A stretch of DNA of 64,000 nt, taken from Diaporthe sp. PMI_573 (Eukaryota > Ascomycota > Sordariomycetes > Diaporthales > Diaporthaceae). The stretch spans positions 186,001-250,000 of the forward strand of contig JAJTUP010000045.1 in assembly GCA_021399435.1 (NCBI GenBank), in the 5' to 3' direction. Positions 10,490-21,800 of the stretch are shown here, piece by piece. The translations under genes and the position numbers were made by a program. Each line of letters opens with the position of its first letter. The first letter of the stretch is position 1. The notes beneath the pieces were generated by a model that was given only the letters and a program-made list of their open reading frames with translations, had not been told where the DNA came from and ran no database searches.

Positions 10490-11245
10490 GAGAGCTGGAG
10501 TTGGTGGTGGATTGACTGTTTGCTTGGCGGTGGGATTTGGGTCAGGGAGAGTCCGGTATCTTGGTGGGCGGACAGGTGGAAATATGCAGGAGGAGAGTTG
10601 GGGGCAGGCGCTTCCGACAACTATAACAACCAGAATTCTTTACCAAAAACCCGTGGGATTCGTTGCAAAACCACAATCGCCTTTACACACACGCACCTCG
10701 ATCCCGGTTGACTAGTCTCTCGCTGTAGCGAACGAAGGGACCGGAATACAACGCCCGCCGACTGGAGCGAGTCCATCTCGCCTGTTATGTCTGAATCCCT
10801 CCCTGCCATAATCCCGTCCCTGTCCCTCCTATACTATGATGACCGATGACGACAGTAATACCGAGAAGAGCGGCAATACAAGGCTAGAGCAACGGAATTG
10901 CTAGCATTGGGGACACTATTGACTTGCTGGGCGAGGCTGACATATGTGACGATGAGGCGATGGCATATGCATGCCAATCGGAAGTGGGCGTTACAAATCT
11001 GAAGCTGCTGCAAGCAAGGAGACAAGCACCTGCAATGCAAGATCGAGAAAGAACAGGAGGATGTCGACGACATAGTGGAAGCCGAGAACATGGTCGTAGA
11101 ACCATGTACCAATTTGTTCGGCGCACTCCAGAAAATGAGATTACCAAGGAGAAGGAACAATTCCTCGAGAAAATTCGACATGATTAGACGGAGTAAGAGA
11201 CAAACGGGGCAAGTTTCGAGAGGGCGGCGGAGAGGAAAAAGAGAA
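10490..11245 (+). other. coding-like relic between the two foldback repeats
   Basis: No complete gene. A stretch around 10990-11185 reads coherently in one plus frame (KIEKEQEDVDDIVEAEN, then FGALQKMRLPRR) and less so in neighbours. It may be the continuation of the relic at 9889-10281, split by the repeat, but no common domain can be shown. Confidence 0.2.
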
Positions 11246-11466
11246 AAGACAAGAAAATTATCTGTTTTTGTGACCTCGAATTGATCAGTGGTTGAAGCTG
11301 TGTTAGGAAGTACCCTATGCCATGTTCCGGGCTTAGCTAGCCCGGAAGATGGTCCCGCACTATGTTCCCGGTCTGGCTAACCGGGAGGATGGCATAGGGT
11401 ACTTCCTAACACAGCTTCAACCACTGATCAATTCGAGGTCACAAAAACAGATAATTTTCTTGTCTT
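11246..11466. repeat. foldback repeat, copy 2: 78-bp perfect inverted arms
   Basis: The left arm 11246-11323 and right arm 11389-11466 are perfect reverse complements over 78 bp, around a 65-nt loop (11324-11388). The inner 13 bp of the arms (ACCCTATGCCAT) correspond to the arms of copy 1 with two changes. The outer 65 bp are extra and absent from copy 1. The loop keeps the two nested stems seen in copy 1. The structure can form a long cruciform or hairpin. The arms' perfect match implies recent formation or active correction. Confidence 0.92.
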
Positions 11467-11715
11467 GAGAGCTGGGGTTGGTTGGTGGTGGATGGTTGGG
11501 GGCTGCGATTTTGGTTAGAGCATCTGGTGGCGTTGGTGGTAGATGTCACGGTTTTGGCACCGTATCGGCCTCTCGTCCTCTATATGCATTGCATGCTTTC
11601 TCGCCGGGCTGATCACCCGGTTAGAAAGGCCGGGCTGATCACCCCGCTAGTTGACAATCTTGAGTGATACTGTGGATAGTTATAGAATTGAACGAGCAAT
11701 CTAATCCAGTCACTT
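11467..11715. other. spacer with short GC-rich palindromes
   Basis: Contains two near-identical tracts, GCCGGGCTGATCACCCGG and GCCGGGCTGATCACCCC (about 11604-11647), the first a perfect CCGGG/CCCGG stem similar in style to the stems in the foldback loops. Confidence 0.4.
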
Positions 11716-11874
11716 TCGTGGCTTTACGTTTCGTGGCTGTATATTCCGTGAAGGTACGCTTCGTGGCTGTATGTTTCGTAGCCGTAGATTGCGTGGCTGT
11801 ATATTTCGTGGCCGTAGATTGCGTGGCTGCATGTTCCGTGGCTGTATGTTTCATGGCCGTATATTCCGTTTGGA
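11716..11874. repeat. 15-bp minisatellite
   Basis: About ten to eleven tandem copies of a 15-bp unit close to TTCGTGGCTGTATGT, with scattered substitutions between copies. Because 15 is a multiple of three, frames on both strands stay open and read as pentapeptide repeats (VAVYF-like on plus, TEYTA/TKHTA-like on minus). I treat the ORFs as by-products of the repeat. Confidence 0.85.
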
Positions 11875-13097
11875 ATGAAGTCACATAAAATCAGAGAGAT
11901 TTTCAAAAAATGCAGTTCCAGTTTCAGAATTGCAACAGAAGTACGTACGATCAGTAGTGCAGGGTCGCCGCGAACCAGACCTCAGTCTCCAGAGCATCAT
12001 GCGAGGATAAATCCATAGCCTGTCTCCAGAGACAGGACAGAACATTCTTTGAAAGTGTATCATTTAAATAGCGGCGACCTAGACCCCAGGCTATTCATAA
12101 TTGATCAAAATGCCACTAATAATGAGCCAGGAGTAGCTGGCTCAGTATTAGATAATAAAAACTATTTCTATAACTCTCAAAGGCATCTAAATCCCCATCT
12201 TCCGGTACAGGCGTCAAGGGGCCCACAGAACGTTGATAATTTGTATTGTCACCGTCGGCTCCGATGCCCACAGCACCTCACTAGTCTTAGACCGTAGGGG
12301 ATCCTGATCTAGGGTTTTGAAAGTTGATTGCGCCTGGTCAGTTGAGGAAGACGGAGGTGCCTGGCTCCCATGCCGGTTAAGCAACATAGAGTCGTTTTCG
12401 GATGCTTCGCCGTGCTCAGCACGAACACTGAGAAAAATGCTAGTCCTCATGTCGCTTAACCATCTTTCTGATACACTCCGATCCCCAAACAAGGAAAGTC
12501 TCCGTGCATTCAAGCCATAGAAAATATTAGTAAATATTGCGAGGGTATGCTATTCGTGGCGTGGGTTTTGATGCTCACTTACCTTGATGGACAGTTCTGA
12601 GAAGCCAACAAATGAAAGTCCTCCTTGGGCATTGCAAAGGGCTCACATGAGGTAGGAGAGCTGCTTGCTCGAATAATTTGAATGCCAAAGCAGTGGAATT
12701 TGAGGCTTCGGTACTGTATATTCAAATACTCGACAGAAGTCCTGTTTTTTGAAAGGTTACATCATGGCTGTTGGATTGAGTACAGGGACTTGTGGCACGC
12801 AGGAAACTTTGTTGCATGTAAATGTTCATTTTTAGAGGTAATTTACTGTGGCATCATATTATTTATTTTTCGAATAAAGTACGTATGTAGTAGTAAAGAA
12901 ATCGGTACTGTACAATACAGTAGTGTACTTATGCTAATGTCTTATGCCCTGTTATAGCAAGCGAGCCTTCTATGTACGTTACCTCATAGTGTATCTGCCG
13001 TACATAATAACGTACTATATTATCTAGACCCTTCATTCTAAAAAGAGTTACAAAGTACGGCGGACTGCAGAAGCATTATCGGTGGTATTTTTACGGT
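11875..13097. other. intergenic, no gene recognised
   Basis: Only short ORFs. A small stem, CTGTCTCCAGAGACAG, lies near 12020, and another, GAGCCAGGAGTAGCTGGCTC, near 12122. The right third is AT-rich. Nothing else supported. Confidence 0.4.
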
Positions 13098-13215
13098 TGT
13101 CAGATTATCACCCTTTTAGGTATATGGGACGTGTAATTATGGTCCAATTGATGGGGTGGTCACTGTGTGTATTGTGATGATGTCTTGTCTTGGTTCCTTG
13201 GTGGGACCCCACCCG
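13098..13215. repeat. copia LTR relic
   Basis: This segment starts TGTCAGATTATCACCC and follows the LTR of the copia element at 38-44 kb closely for about 118 bp, with a few substitutions (for example ATTATGG for ATTAGGG, TTGGTTCCTTGG for TAGGTTCTCTGG). After about 13215 the match is lost. It is either a partial solo LTR of the same family or a diverged subfamily whose LTR continues with different sequence. Confidence 0.85.
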
Positions 13216-13316
13216 TAAGCCTCTCTCTTATAATGCACTATCGCTGCAAGCTTTTGTGACTTTGCTTGGGTTCTTATATAATCGTATGATCAATACGAAT
13301 CAAGGGCTTTGATCTC

Positions 13317-13466
13317 ATGCAATACGACTATGCAGGCTGGGAGACAGCTAATGCTGTAGTCAACGAAGTCAAGCTCTTTGAGGAGGTGTCCATCACCAGT
13401 TTAGACGATCAGGAGTATATTGATGAAGACGAGGTGATCCAGGATTGTATAGAAGTTGCTCTATGA
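13317..13466 (+). other. short ORF after the LTR relic
   Basis: A 49-codon ATG-to-TGA frame (MQYDYAGWETANAV...) with an acidic C-terminus. It sits about 100 bp after the LTR similarity ends. It could be leftover coding sequence of the related element or chance. No match to the gag of the full copia element at 42.2-43.5 kb is evident. Confidence 0.2.
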
Positions 13467-13855
13467 GGAATTAGACTTAGAAGCCTGAAAACAACGATTT
13501 ATGCGTTTTCTACTCACAGACGAGGGCAACGTTGCCCAGAACGCTGTTGCTTTGGAGCACAGCAAATTTTGGTGGGGTGAAAATCGGGGGGACTTACCCC
13601 TGATGGTGACCCTGGTCAGTGGCTGGCCGCCCTGCCACTACTAGCCTAGCGCAATTCTCAATTTTCCAAGTTAATACGGTAGCTGAAGCAAAAAGTATAT
13701 ACTACGAGACATCCCTATGTTGTTTCAGGAATCGTCGAAGAACACGAAGCTATCTCCTACTTGCGACAAGCCCGCGGAAGAGTTCAGAGAACGTGTTGAG
13801 AGTGAGATTGGGCCTGGCAAACATTTATATTGAGTGAGAACGGTCTGAAATGAAT
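13467..13855. other. intergenic, no gene recognised
   Basis: No coherent coding signal or repeat found. Confidence 0.4.
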
Positions 13856-14434
13856 CTACAACAAGGGAAGCAAGCTCATATCTCCATAGGCCACTCCATT
13901 GGAGCCCACTGGTTCTATTGGGGCCACATAATCATCAGGAAAACCGTGTGGAAAGTAAAATTTGGCTGCTTCTGGACTTAGTGAGTCCTGCGTGCCCCGA
14001 GGATTGTTAAATGATCTCATGCTGGATAGAGAAATTTCAAGAGGATCCCAAAATTCCAGGTCTTCTTCAACTATCCATTTTCCAATATCTACCATCTTAA
14101 AAACGTCAACATCAAAGGCACTCTCATCAATTACAGAGAATGAACCATCTTTTCGATGCTGCTTCTCAGGAGGCATCAGCATGTCGCGGGATCGAGAGGC
14201 TTCGAATTCCCTCTGACAATCGTGTATGTTGTGTTGCTTGAACTCGTGTTCCTCTGAAATAGCGATCGAGGGAGAAAATGATGCCGATATTTTTGAAGAT
14301 TTCAATTTGCCAACGGCGCGGTACATCGCCCTATGAATCAGTTCTTTGAGATATGCAGTCTTTGATTTAGCGTCCTTGATGTTATCCACGAAGGCAACTG
14401 TCCTGTCATGCTTGGCCATTCCCTTAGAGTACAT
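13856..14434 (-). CDS. hypothetical protein, 192 aa
   Basis: Single-exon frame from ATG at 14434 to TAG at 13856, hydrophilic, without a signal peptide or membrane segment. It has a basic N-terminal third (KSKTAYLKELIHRAMYRAV), a central acidic stretch (FDVDVFKMVDIGKWIVEED), and a C-terminal part with HGFPDDYVAPIEPVG. Codon composition resembles a real gene and there is no internal stop. I do not recognise the family. It may be an exon of a longer gene, as no neighbouring exon could be linked. Confidence 0.5.
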   Translation of the reverse strand: MYSKGMAKHDRTVAFVDNIKDAKSKTAYLKELIHRAMYRAVGKLKSSKISASFSPSIAISEEHEFKQHNIHDCQREFEASRSRDMLMPPEKQHRKDGSFSVIDESAFDVDVFKMVDIGKWIVEEDLEFWDPLEISLSSMRSFNNPRGTQDSLSPEAAKFYFPHGFPDDYVAPIEPVGSNGVAYGDMSLLPLL

Positions 14435-14708
14435 TGTGGTGGATTAAATTGTTAGACGAATTATCCTGCCGCTTGTATTGCCAGGAATCATATCAAGAAT
14501 GGTAGGCGATTTAATCAATTGTAGGCTGGGTGAATTATATGAATAGTTGGCCGGCTGAAATAATCCCATATATTTTATTGAGCGTCCTGAACCTTGAGAT
14601 TTGTTCTAGAATTTTGAATTAAGAAAACTAAGTTTAGGTTGTGTAGAGTAGACTTGGCACATTGCTTATGTATGCAAATTCGGACATTCATCTGTGATAT
14701 TCTAAGCA

Positions 14709-15657
14709 GCCGAAGCTGTGTCGGTCGAAGCCCCAACTCAAGCCGCCCCAGGTCGAGTTGTCATGTTTGAAGCGGAACAGGCGCGGTTCGACGATGGCAG
14801 GGTTCCCAGCGAGCAAAGATTCGACATCAGATTTCGACTTTCCTCTAAGCACTTGAAATCAGCATCTCCTGTCTTCAAGGCCATGCTGGACGGCAATTGG
14901 AAAGAGAGCAATTTAACATCTGACCTTTACTACACCCTCTATGCTAGCGACTGGGATACGGAGGCTCTGCAAATTATCATGGATGTAATGCACAGTAGAA
15001 GTCGGAGAGTACCTCGATCTATAACTCTTGAACTACTTGCAAAAATTGCTGTGCTTGTGGACTACTATTAGTGTCATGACACAGTTAGTTTCTTCTCCGA
15101 CACATGGATTGAAAACTACAAACTTGGAATGCATATTATCCGTGTTTAACCAGGCCCACACTATCCAGGAAATATTGCATCTTGTGGTGAGAGAGGCACG
15201 GGGGCGTCTTTAGACACTTGAACTTTCTTTGCCGGGATTTATAATTGATATGTTTTATCTACGAGGAAAAGAGCCTTGCCGCTAACGAATATAGACTCTA
15301 TCGATCGAAATCGACAGGAGGCTGTGCAACGCATTATTAACAAATATTACAGCCTTATCTAATATTTCACAAGTCGCGATTGCTGCTCATTTGAGTGTAG
15401 TTCGATTCTGCTAGGAAATCTCCTCAAGGCGATGGTTGACCAAGGTCTCTACAGCCCAAAGCCAGCACGGCCATTTCCATGGCTATAGTGTGGCAGAGCT
15501 TATAGAAGGTGTCCGCAAGATCAAATCGTCTACCTGGGCTAAAATCGGTAGCAAACCGCGCCCCAAAGTTGCAGCCGCCCATCCTTGCAGTCTCAATGAA
15601 TTCTTCGAACCCGTCATTATGCAGGTGGAAGATGATTTGAACAATTTGTCGTTATAG
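14709..15657 (+). pseudogene. BTB/POZ domain protein, decayed
   Basis: The first recognisable exon begins after an acceptor-like TAAGCAG at 14702-14708. It encodes a BTB core: FDIRFRLSSKHLKSASPVFKAML, then the DWDTEALQIIMDVMHSRS segment, and ELLAKIAVLVDYY. The next codon is TAG (15069-15071), directly before CHDTVSFFSDTWIENY, which in fungal BTB proteins of this type follows as part of the same exon. Further pieces (NRQEAVQRI near 15310, SFECSSILLGNLLKAM near 15393) and a frameshifted tail ending at 15657 (HGYSVAELIEGVRKI) complete the family's usual order. At least two stops and one frameshift make it a pseudogene. No upstream first exon was identified. Confidence 0.72.
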
Positions 15658-16576
15658 AGTAGCTTAGTTGTAGCAAGTGAATGCGCCGAATGCGAACTGC
15701 AACCTGCAAACTGCGAACAAAAGCAAAAAGGGTTGCACTCCTGTTAGCGCTGACAATGTGTCGCCATCTACGTTTAGTGGCGGACCTGCTGCCACAAATT
15801 CCACAGGAGCATTTCTTAGCTGTGCGACATTTTATTATAAAACTAGCTTTCCCAGCCTTGAAATCAGTCTCGCTAATAAGATGGTTGTCAATCATTTTCC
15901 CAAGCTTTTGGACACCTTGCGCAATGGATCCAATGCCCTGGTACTGGTGACTGATCCTCGCAAACTCTAAAGCCTGTGGGTGGGGCGGGAACTTACGTCC
16001 TCATCGCGGCCCAGGAGCCTGGATTTCCGGAACAGGACCCCATTTGCTAATCCTGAATGTTATGGCGAGTCAGAATGCTTTTCGTTGGGGTGACGCAAGA
16101 ATGTACACCGTTTGACGCACATGCATGTACATCGTCTGAAGCTAAAGCCCCAAGGCGGCTTTCGGGATGCTTCCGATTCTCCTACAATGTTTTGGGTGGC
16201 ATCTGGGAAATCCCTGGGGGGGTTGCTGATGCCACTTTCTGTGGTAACCCGTGGGGACGGGGGATAGCAGCTTGGTAACCCGAACCGTTTGGCTTGACGG
16301 GAAGGGAAGAGAGAAATTAACATTGCGATGCACCATATAATAGCGCTGACATAAGTGCTTCCATGTTGGCTTAGAGAAGATATCTTGAACTATTCCCAGC
16401 GTCCAATATACTTTGACCTGACAGCGTTTGCTCCTTCCCCAGACTTGTTATTGTTTGAAACTGTCCAAGTCGCTTCCGCACTAATACTGTCACTCAATGT
16501 ATTCTCCAATCCTCTCGCAGCGAGACGAAGGCGTTGGTGTGGTGCCTCCTCCAGAAGCGGGTAATAGACAGAGACC
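15658..16576. other. intergenic, no gene recognised
   Basis: Overlapping ORFs on both strands lack coherence. A small reiterated motif (TGCGAACTGCAACCTGCAAACTGCGAAC) lies around 15688-15718. Confidence 0.4.
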
Positions 16577-16710
16577 CAAACAACTCAACGTAATCAACGA
16601 GTTGATCAACGGCCAACTCAACCAACTCAATGGAGGCCTTTATTAGTAAGCTGCCCAACTCAATATTACCTTGACATTGGTGGATCTCGTTGATTTCGTT
16701 GATATAAAGT
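16577..16710. repeat. reiterated CAACTCAA / ATCAAC motifs
   Basis: Several short direct and inverted copies of CAACTCAA, ATCAACG and GTTGAT cluster here. Such clusters are common inside the ends of fungal hAT elements. With the following ORF this suggests the 5' end of a truncated element, but no terminal inverted repeat or TSD was identified. Confidence 0.4.
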
Positions 16711-16927
16711 GGGTCTACTAGCCACTGTTAGTGACTGTAACTGCGGACTGGTATAAATCCTAACAGCGACCCCGTAACTAAGGCTATGTGTGGCTTGTAC
16801 GTGTGGCAGATCCCCTAATTTCCCTGGCCGCCACCTCCTTTTAGCCTCTGTTCTGCCCTCAATTCTGCTTCTAACTGCCACATCGATTTCAACAGCTACA
16901 CCGATTGCATTGCGTAACTAGCTCAGG

Positions 16928-17173
16928 ATGAGTATTTTATCAGATTCTGACGCCATCACTGCTGTTGACGATGATGGAAATTCTAGGTCGTCTCCAGCGC
17001 CTTCTACAGCTTTCACGCCATTCTCGCCAGCTCGACGTTCTAAGTCCACCTCGCCAGATTCCACTACCAAAGAGCGGCAATATGAAGAATCTCTTTGGCG
17101 CCGTTTCCCCGGCTTCACCTGGTCTCAAATTAGCATTGGAAATAGATGCACCGAGGTCAAGTTGATTTTATGA
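16928..17173 (+). pseudogene. possible N-terminus of a hAT transposase, truncated
   Basis: The 81-codon frame starts MSILSDSDAITAVDDDGNS, continues with a Ser/Pro/Arg-rich stretch, and ends SLWRRFPGFTWSQIS before leaving frame. The layout (acidic start, disordered region, aromatic WRRFPGF segment) is like the N-termini I recall for some fungal hAT proteins. It is not diagnostic, because the zinc finger that should follow is absent. Confidence 0.3.
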
Positions 17174-17313
17174 ATACCCTCTCCCGCTTCAAAAAACTTA
17201 GATCCCACTACCTAATGTGTGCTGTTCCTTGCCTAATGTGTTGAACATTATGCTCTCGAGAAGGTTGAGTACCAATAAGCCACTTATCTAATCACAACGT
17301 ACGATGAAATCAA

Positions 17314-17661
17314 TTACCACATCATGTTCTCTTCTACAACCCGCCCTATAAGTTTACCCTCCCTTCTTGGTACGATGTCATCCTTGGCCAAGCGTTTCAC
17401 AATCTGCTCCGCGCTAGTCATCTTTAGGAGGGTACTTTGCTCAGATACTCTAGACGCGGCGGCCCGTTCTTGGTGGGAGGATTTGAGAAGAGCCGCTCGA
17501 AGGCGTTGTCCCCTGGCTACCGGCGCCATCGCTTGAGGTATCCGTAGAGCGATCGGTTCGAAAGCTGGCCTTTGACCGGCGGCGAAGGCTGTCCTCACTC
17601 TGTGTATCTCTCGAGCTGTTAAGTTTCTAGAATCTTCGGTGACCTTGATCTGCCGCCACAC
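17314..17661 (-). other. unassigned 115-codon ORF
   Basis: Basic, alanine/arginine-rich, no cysteine motif or membrane segment. A second ORF (17882-17694, minus) lies just upstream on the same strand in another frame. Together they could be a degraded transposase C-terminus, but no catalytic motif is visible, and I make no functional claim. Confidence 0.2.
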
Positions 17662-17882
17662 AAGACCGGGTACAGGGTATCATCTAACAAAGATCATTTG
17701 AGTCTTAAAATAACTGTTGGATCCATTGGGAGCCGAAAACGACCACTGTCTCGTCGTGGCCGCCCAATCAGCACCTCCGTAATTCGCCAACTTAGAAGTA
17801 GTGACCGAATTTTTATCAATTTACAGTATTGTACAGAGGCACGGAAGAAACCCTCTGCCTTCCAGGTCTTCAAGCACTCCAT

Positions 17883-18887
17883 TGTTCCCTAAGTCTCACC
17901 ATCTGAGCTCTGCCGCTATATCCGATTAGCTGGTCTACAGAGGGGAATGCCCCCGTCCAGACTTGTTGAGCAACGGGTATCCGAGGCATTCCCGTTGCAA
18001 TAGCGGTCGCCCCCGCAAGGCAATTCTAAAGCGTGACGTTCAGTCTGATTTGTTTTACATATTACATCAATCCGTTTTCTATCCGCCAAGCCGAGCGATG
18101 CGCTGAAAGTGAGCAGCAACGCGTCGACGGAGCAGAGAGAGAGCGGTAGGAGGAGTGACAACACGCTGACGGGCAGCAACGCGCTGCGGAAGCTGAGGAA
18201 CAAACCTAGCCTACGACACTTGATGAATACATCGCCGCGTGCCGGAAAGATAGGCACGGGCCGCACGAGCCGCAGCTGCCCGGGATTTGGCTGAAATTGG
18301 AGCCATCGTGAGATTGATAGTTAACTACCATAGGATATAAATTTGAAATAGATTGGGCAAACTACGTCGGGCCGGCCCGTAACACCAGGGACTCCTTGCG
18401 GAACGCGGCCGAGTTAAAGCAACTGCTCTCCTTCCCTTGACCGAAATCGGCCTCCCGGAAAACCAGCAAACGGGAGCCGTCTGACAAGAAGCAAGCTCTA
18501 TCTGCAGCCATCAGCATCAGTCTTAACATACAATAGAGCATTAGCCCAGCGAAACTACTGTATCTACAAAATGGTTAATGTTTTCTAATGTAAATAAAAC
18601 CACAGATTATATAATTCCTAACGCTAGATGGTTCTCGTTAGGTCTAGAACGCAGCTGCACCTCAGACTCTTCTAGTATAAATTTTGCTCGGCCCCTGCAA
18701 CCCTCCGAGATCAAAGTGAAAAGAAAATTAAAGGGAAACAAAGAACGCTAGCGTTTCCTGTGGTACACTTGAAAGTTGCTAGCTGGGCTTCTTCACGAGT
18801 AGAATCAAACATAAACAACTACATAGATCGTTAAGAACGGGAAAAGGACCGCTTATAACCAAATAAGTAATTATATCTGCCTCCGCT
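17883..18887. other. intergenic; 3' flank of the NLR gene
   Basis: Overlapping ORFs at 17916-18294 on opposite strands show no supporting features. 18300-18887 lies downstream of the minus-strand NLR stop codon and probably includes its 3' UTR. Confidence 0.4.
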
Positions 18888-21800
18888 CTAAGAGAACTTC
18901 ATCACTAGTACACGGCCTGAGCTACAGCCGATAGCGACCGTTAATCCCACTACAGCCGATTTCGATGTTCGATACTCCGGAGGTAGCCAGAGCATGCTAC
19001 TTCCATCTTTCGTAATCCAAATGCCGTCATCGCTGATACCGTAACCAGAGTGGGCAATACCTCCTGAAGCAGCTTTAGGTGACTGATTGTCGATGGCAGA
19101 CGACGGATCCAGGGTTAGAAGTCCGATATCCGTAAAGAGACGAGTGTTGGTGATGGGATCGAATAAAAGGTGAGCTAACACTCTCCCTGCCTCGAGTGTC
19201 TGTTGGCATTTGCCCGTTGCCACATCCCAGATCTTGACTGTACGATCGGCCGACCCTGATGCAATCCGCTGGCCATCCGCCGAGAACACAACTGACGTCA
19301 CCCAGCCGCTATGGCCCTTGAGTGTCTGTTGGCATTTGCCCGTTGCCACATCCCAGATCTTGACTGTATGATCGGCCGACCCCGATGCAATCCGCTGGCC
19401 ATCCGCCGAGATCACAACTGACCTCACCCCGCCGCTATGGCCCTCGAGCGTCTGTAGGCAAGCATTCCAATCCGCTTCCATTCTTGGTTTCGATATCATC
19501 CAATCTGGCTCTTCCTTCTTGAAGAGCTTTCTAACGAGGCTGTGTTCAGGGCTGAACACCAGTGCTGACGCATAGACCTGCAATGGAGCAATCTCGATCG
19601 GCCGTTTGTGAGAAAGAATAAACCGGCGCACATGTCGAAGTAGTTCTGCCAGTTGTCGCGTTTCTATGTTTCTCTATAAATTTGTTAGGCTGCCTCCAGT
19701 GTAGGTGTATAGCAACTCACTACTAAAGCCTCGAGCTTGTGCACCGCTTTGACTCCCTCTGACATGCTGCGTAACAGACTGAGAGATTCTAGCCAATACA
19801 AGTACTTCGTTTGGATGAAATCATGGACAAGGCCGCCGTCATGTAGCTTGTTGTCACTTATCTTCTCTGTGGGATTCGAGTTGTCGAGATGGTCAACCCA
19901 GTAAACGCATGAATATCGAATCGAAGACAGTGGGTCGGGGTCGGGCGGCGAGACCTGATCGATGGAAAATCCTGGAGTGGTTAGGCTGTAAATATTTCGT
20001 CGAAGGGTTTCTGACAGAGCCCCTAACGACCTCGAGAAGAGGGCATGGTGCTGGTGCGCGGTGCCAGAAGGCAGTATGTCGCTGGGTGCCTTGTTGAGCA
20101 GGTAATCCTTCGCCGATTGATGCACAAAGTAAACGACGCCTCGTCGAAGGGTCAAGAAAGAGCCACAGGAGCTAATAATTTCTTCCAGATCATCCTGGTC
20201 GACGTCCTCAAGCAACTCAGCAAGAACCTTCAATTCGTTCAAGGTGATAGGTCGATATACTACCAAGGCAATGGCCAGAACCTCCTTGCAAAGACGAGCG
20301 TCCTCCGAATCAAAGATATGCTCTAACATTCGGGCATAGAGAGAATCCAGCCCAGGAGGGAACGACTGCAACCTGGAAAGCGTGTGCCGCTTTCGGACCT
20401 TGGGATCTGCGAGCTCTTGACAGACCAAGGCTACCCAGAGAAAGGTGCCGTCAGCATTGGAGGTTAGGTGGGTTTCAACAGCGTGCCTTGTTTCCTTGTC
20501 GTATTTCTTATCACGGGCCAGTTGATCCACCTTGTATCCAATGTATGTGTCAACAGCCTTAGAGATCGAATCCTTGTTCAGCTCGAGATGCAACCTGACT
20601 TTGTGCTCTGCCTTGTCCAGTTTCTCCTCGATGTCCAGCCAGTTACGGCTAGAGACGATCCACTTGACGCGAGAAGGCTTGGTGATAAAGCTGAGAAGCT
20701 GGTGTCGATTCGCTTTGCACTCGTCGAGGGCATCAATGATTAGGATCGCACCATCGAGGCTGGGATGATTAAGCATGGCCCCAAGTATCTTGGATAAGGC
20801 TTGCCAGGCATTTCCATCCTCAAAACCCTGCTTACCCGCACGGTCGTGCAGCTCGCGAATATGCGAGATGAGCGACGGCTGTTGTTCGACGAGACGGTAG
20901 ATCAGACCACGGAGCACGGCCGTCGCGTTACTCAGTCGTTCTTCAGTGGCCTGGCAAAAGAAATAGGACAGGCAAGTACCGGGCTTCTTCTCCAGCTCGT
21001 CGATAATACCACATAGCAGCATCGTCTTGCCCTTGCCAGGATCGCCTTTGATCCAGAGCAGCTGGCTCTGTGAATCGTCACGCCATCGCTGGAAGTCGTC
21101 ATTGTCGAGGATCCAGCGGTACGAGTCCCTGAGCAGGCCGCCCTTTGTATCTTGGATGCGCGTCTTGTCGTCGCGAGGGTCAGTCTCGCGCAGGTCTTTC
21201 AGGCATTGCTTGTCCCCGTCGTCCTGGTGTCTCTTCTCCTGCTGCCGTGTTTGGTCCTGGATGGCCGAATGGATGTCTTGGAGATTCATCTCTAGAGCGC
21301 TTGCGGCGTCGGTGAGTTTCCGAAGTTGAATCTTGCTCTCTTCAGTGTTGTATTGTACCATGTCTCTTTGCACGGCAGCCTCGGCGTCCTTTATTTCGCT
21401 GAGCTGACCAGCCCAGTCATCGATTTTAATCATATCCCGTACGATAACGGCAGCCCATTTCCGGTAGTAAAGGCAGATACTCTTCACCAGATACAAGAGA
21501 ATTTTCTGGTATAGCTGCACGACATGCTTTTCCAGTTGGACTCGCAGTCCCGCGGAAGATTGCTCGGCCTTGTTCTCGTCGAGAAGCAGGCACACCAAGT
21601 TCCAATACCACTCCATCCTCGATAAGACGTAGACGATGCCTTTGCGATTGTCGCGTGCCTCGTTGATCGGGTTTGAAAGGATCTATCAGCTGTCAGCGGG
21701 GGGTCATCAACCGTTCACTCTTCGGCTGGAAAAGCTGATCACACACACCTCTAGTCCGAGGCAGACGCCGGCCCAAGCGACGGAAGCTTCCGGGGAGGCA

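Noticed and set aside
13856..14434. HET-domain or patatin assignment for the 192-aa ORF
   Set aside because: None of the diagnostic motifs is present; left as hypothetical.
17916..18294. ORFs on both strands near 18.1 kb as genes
   Set aside because: They overlap each other over the same DNA and neither has supporting motifs or splice context; the minus one has a hydrophobic run but no signal-peptide-like start.
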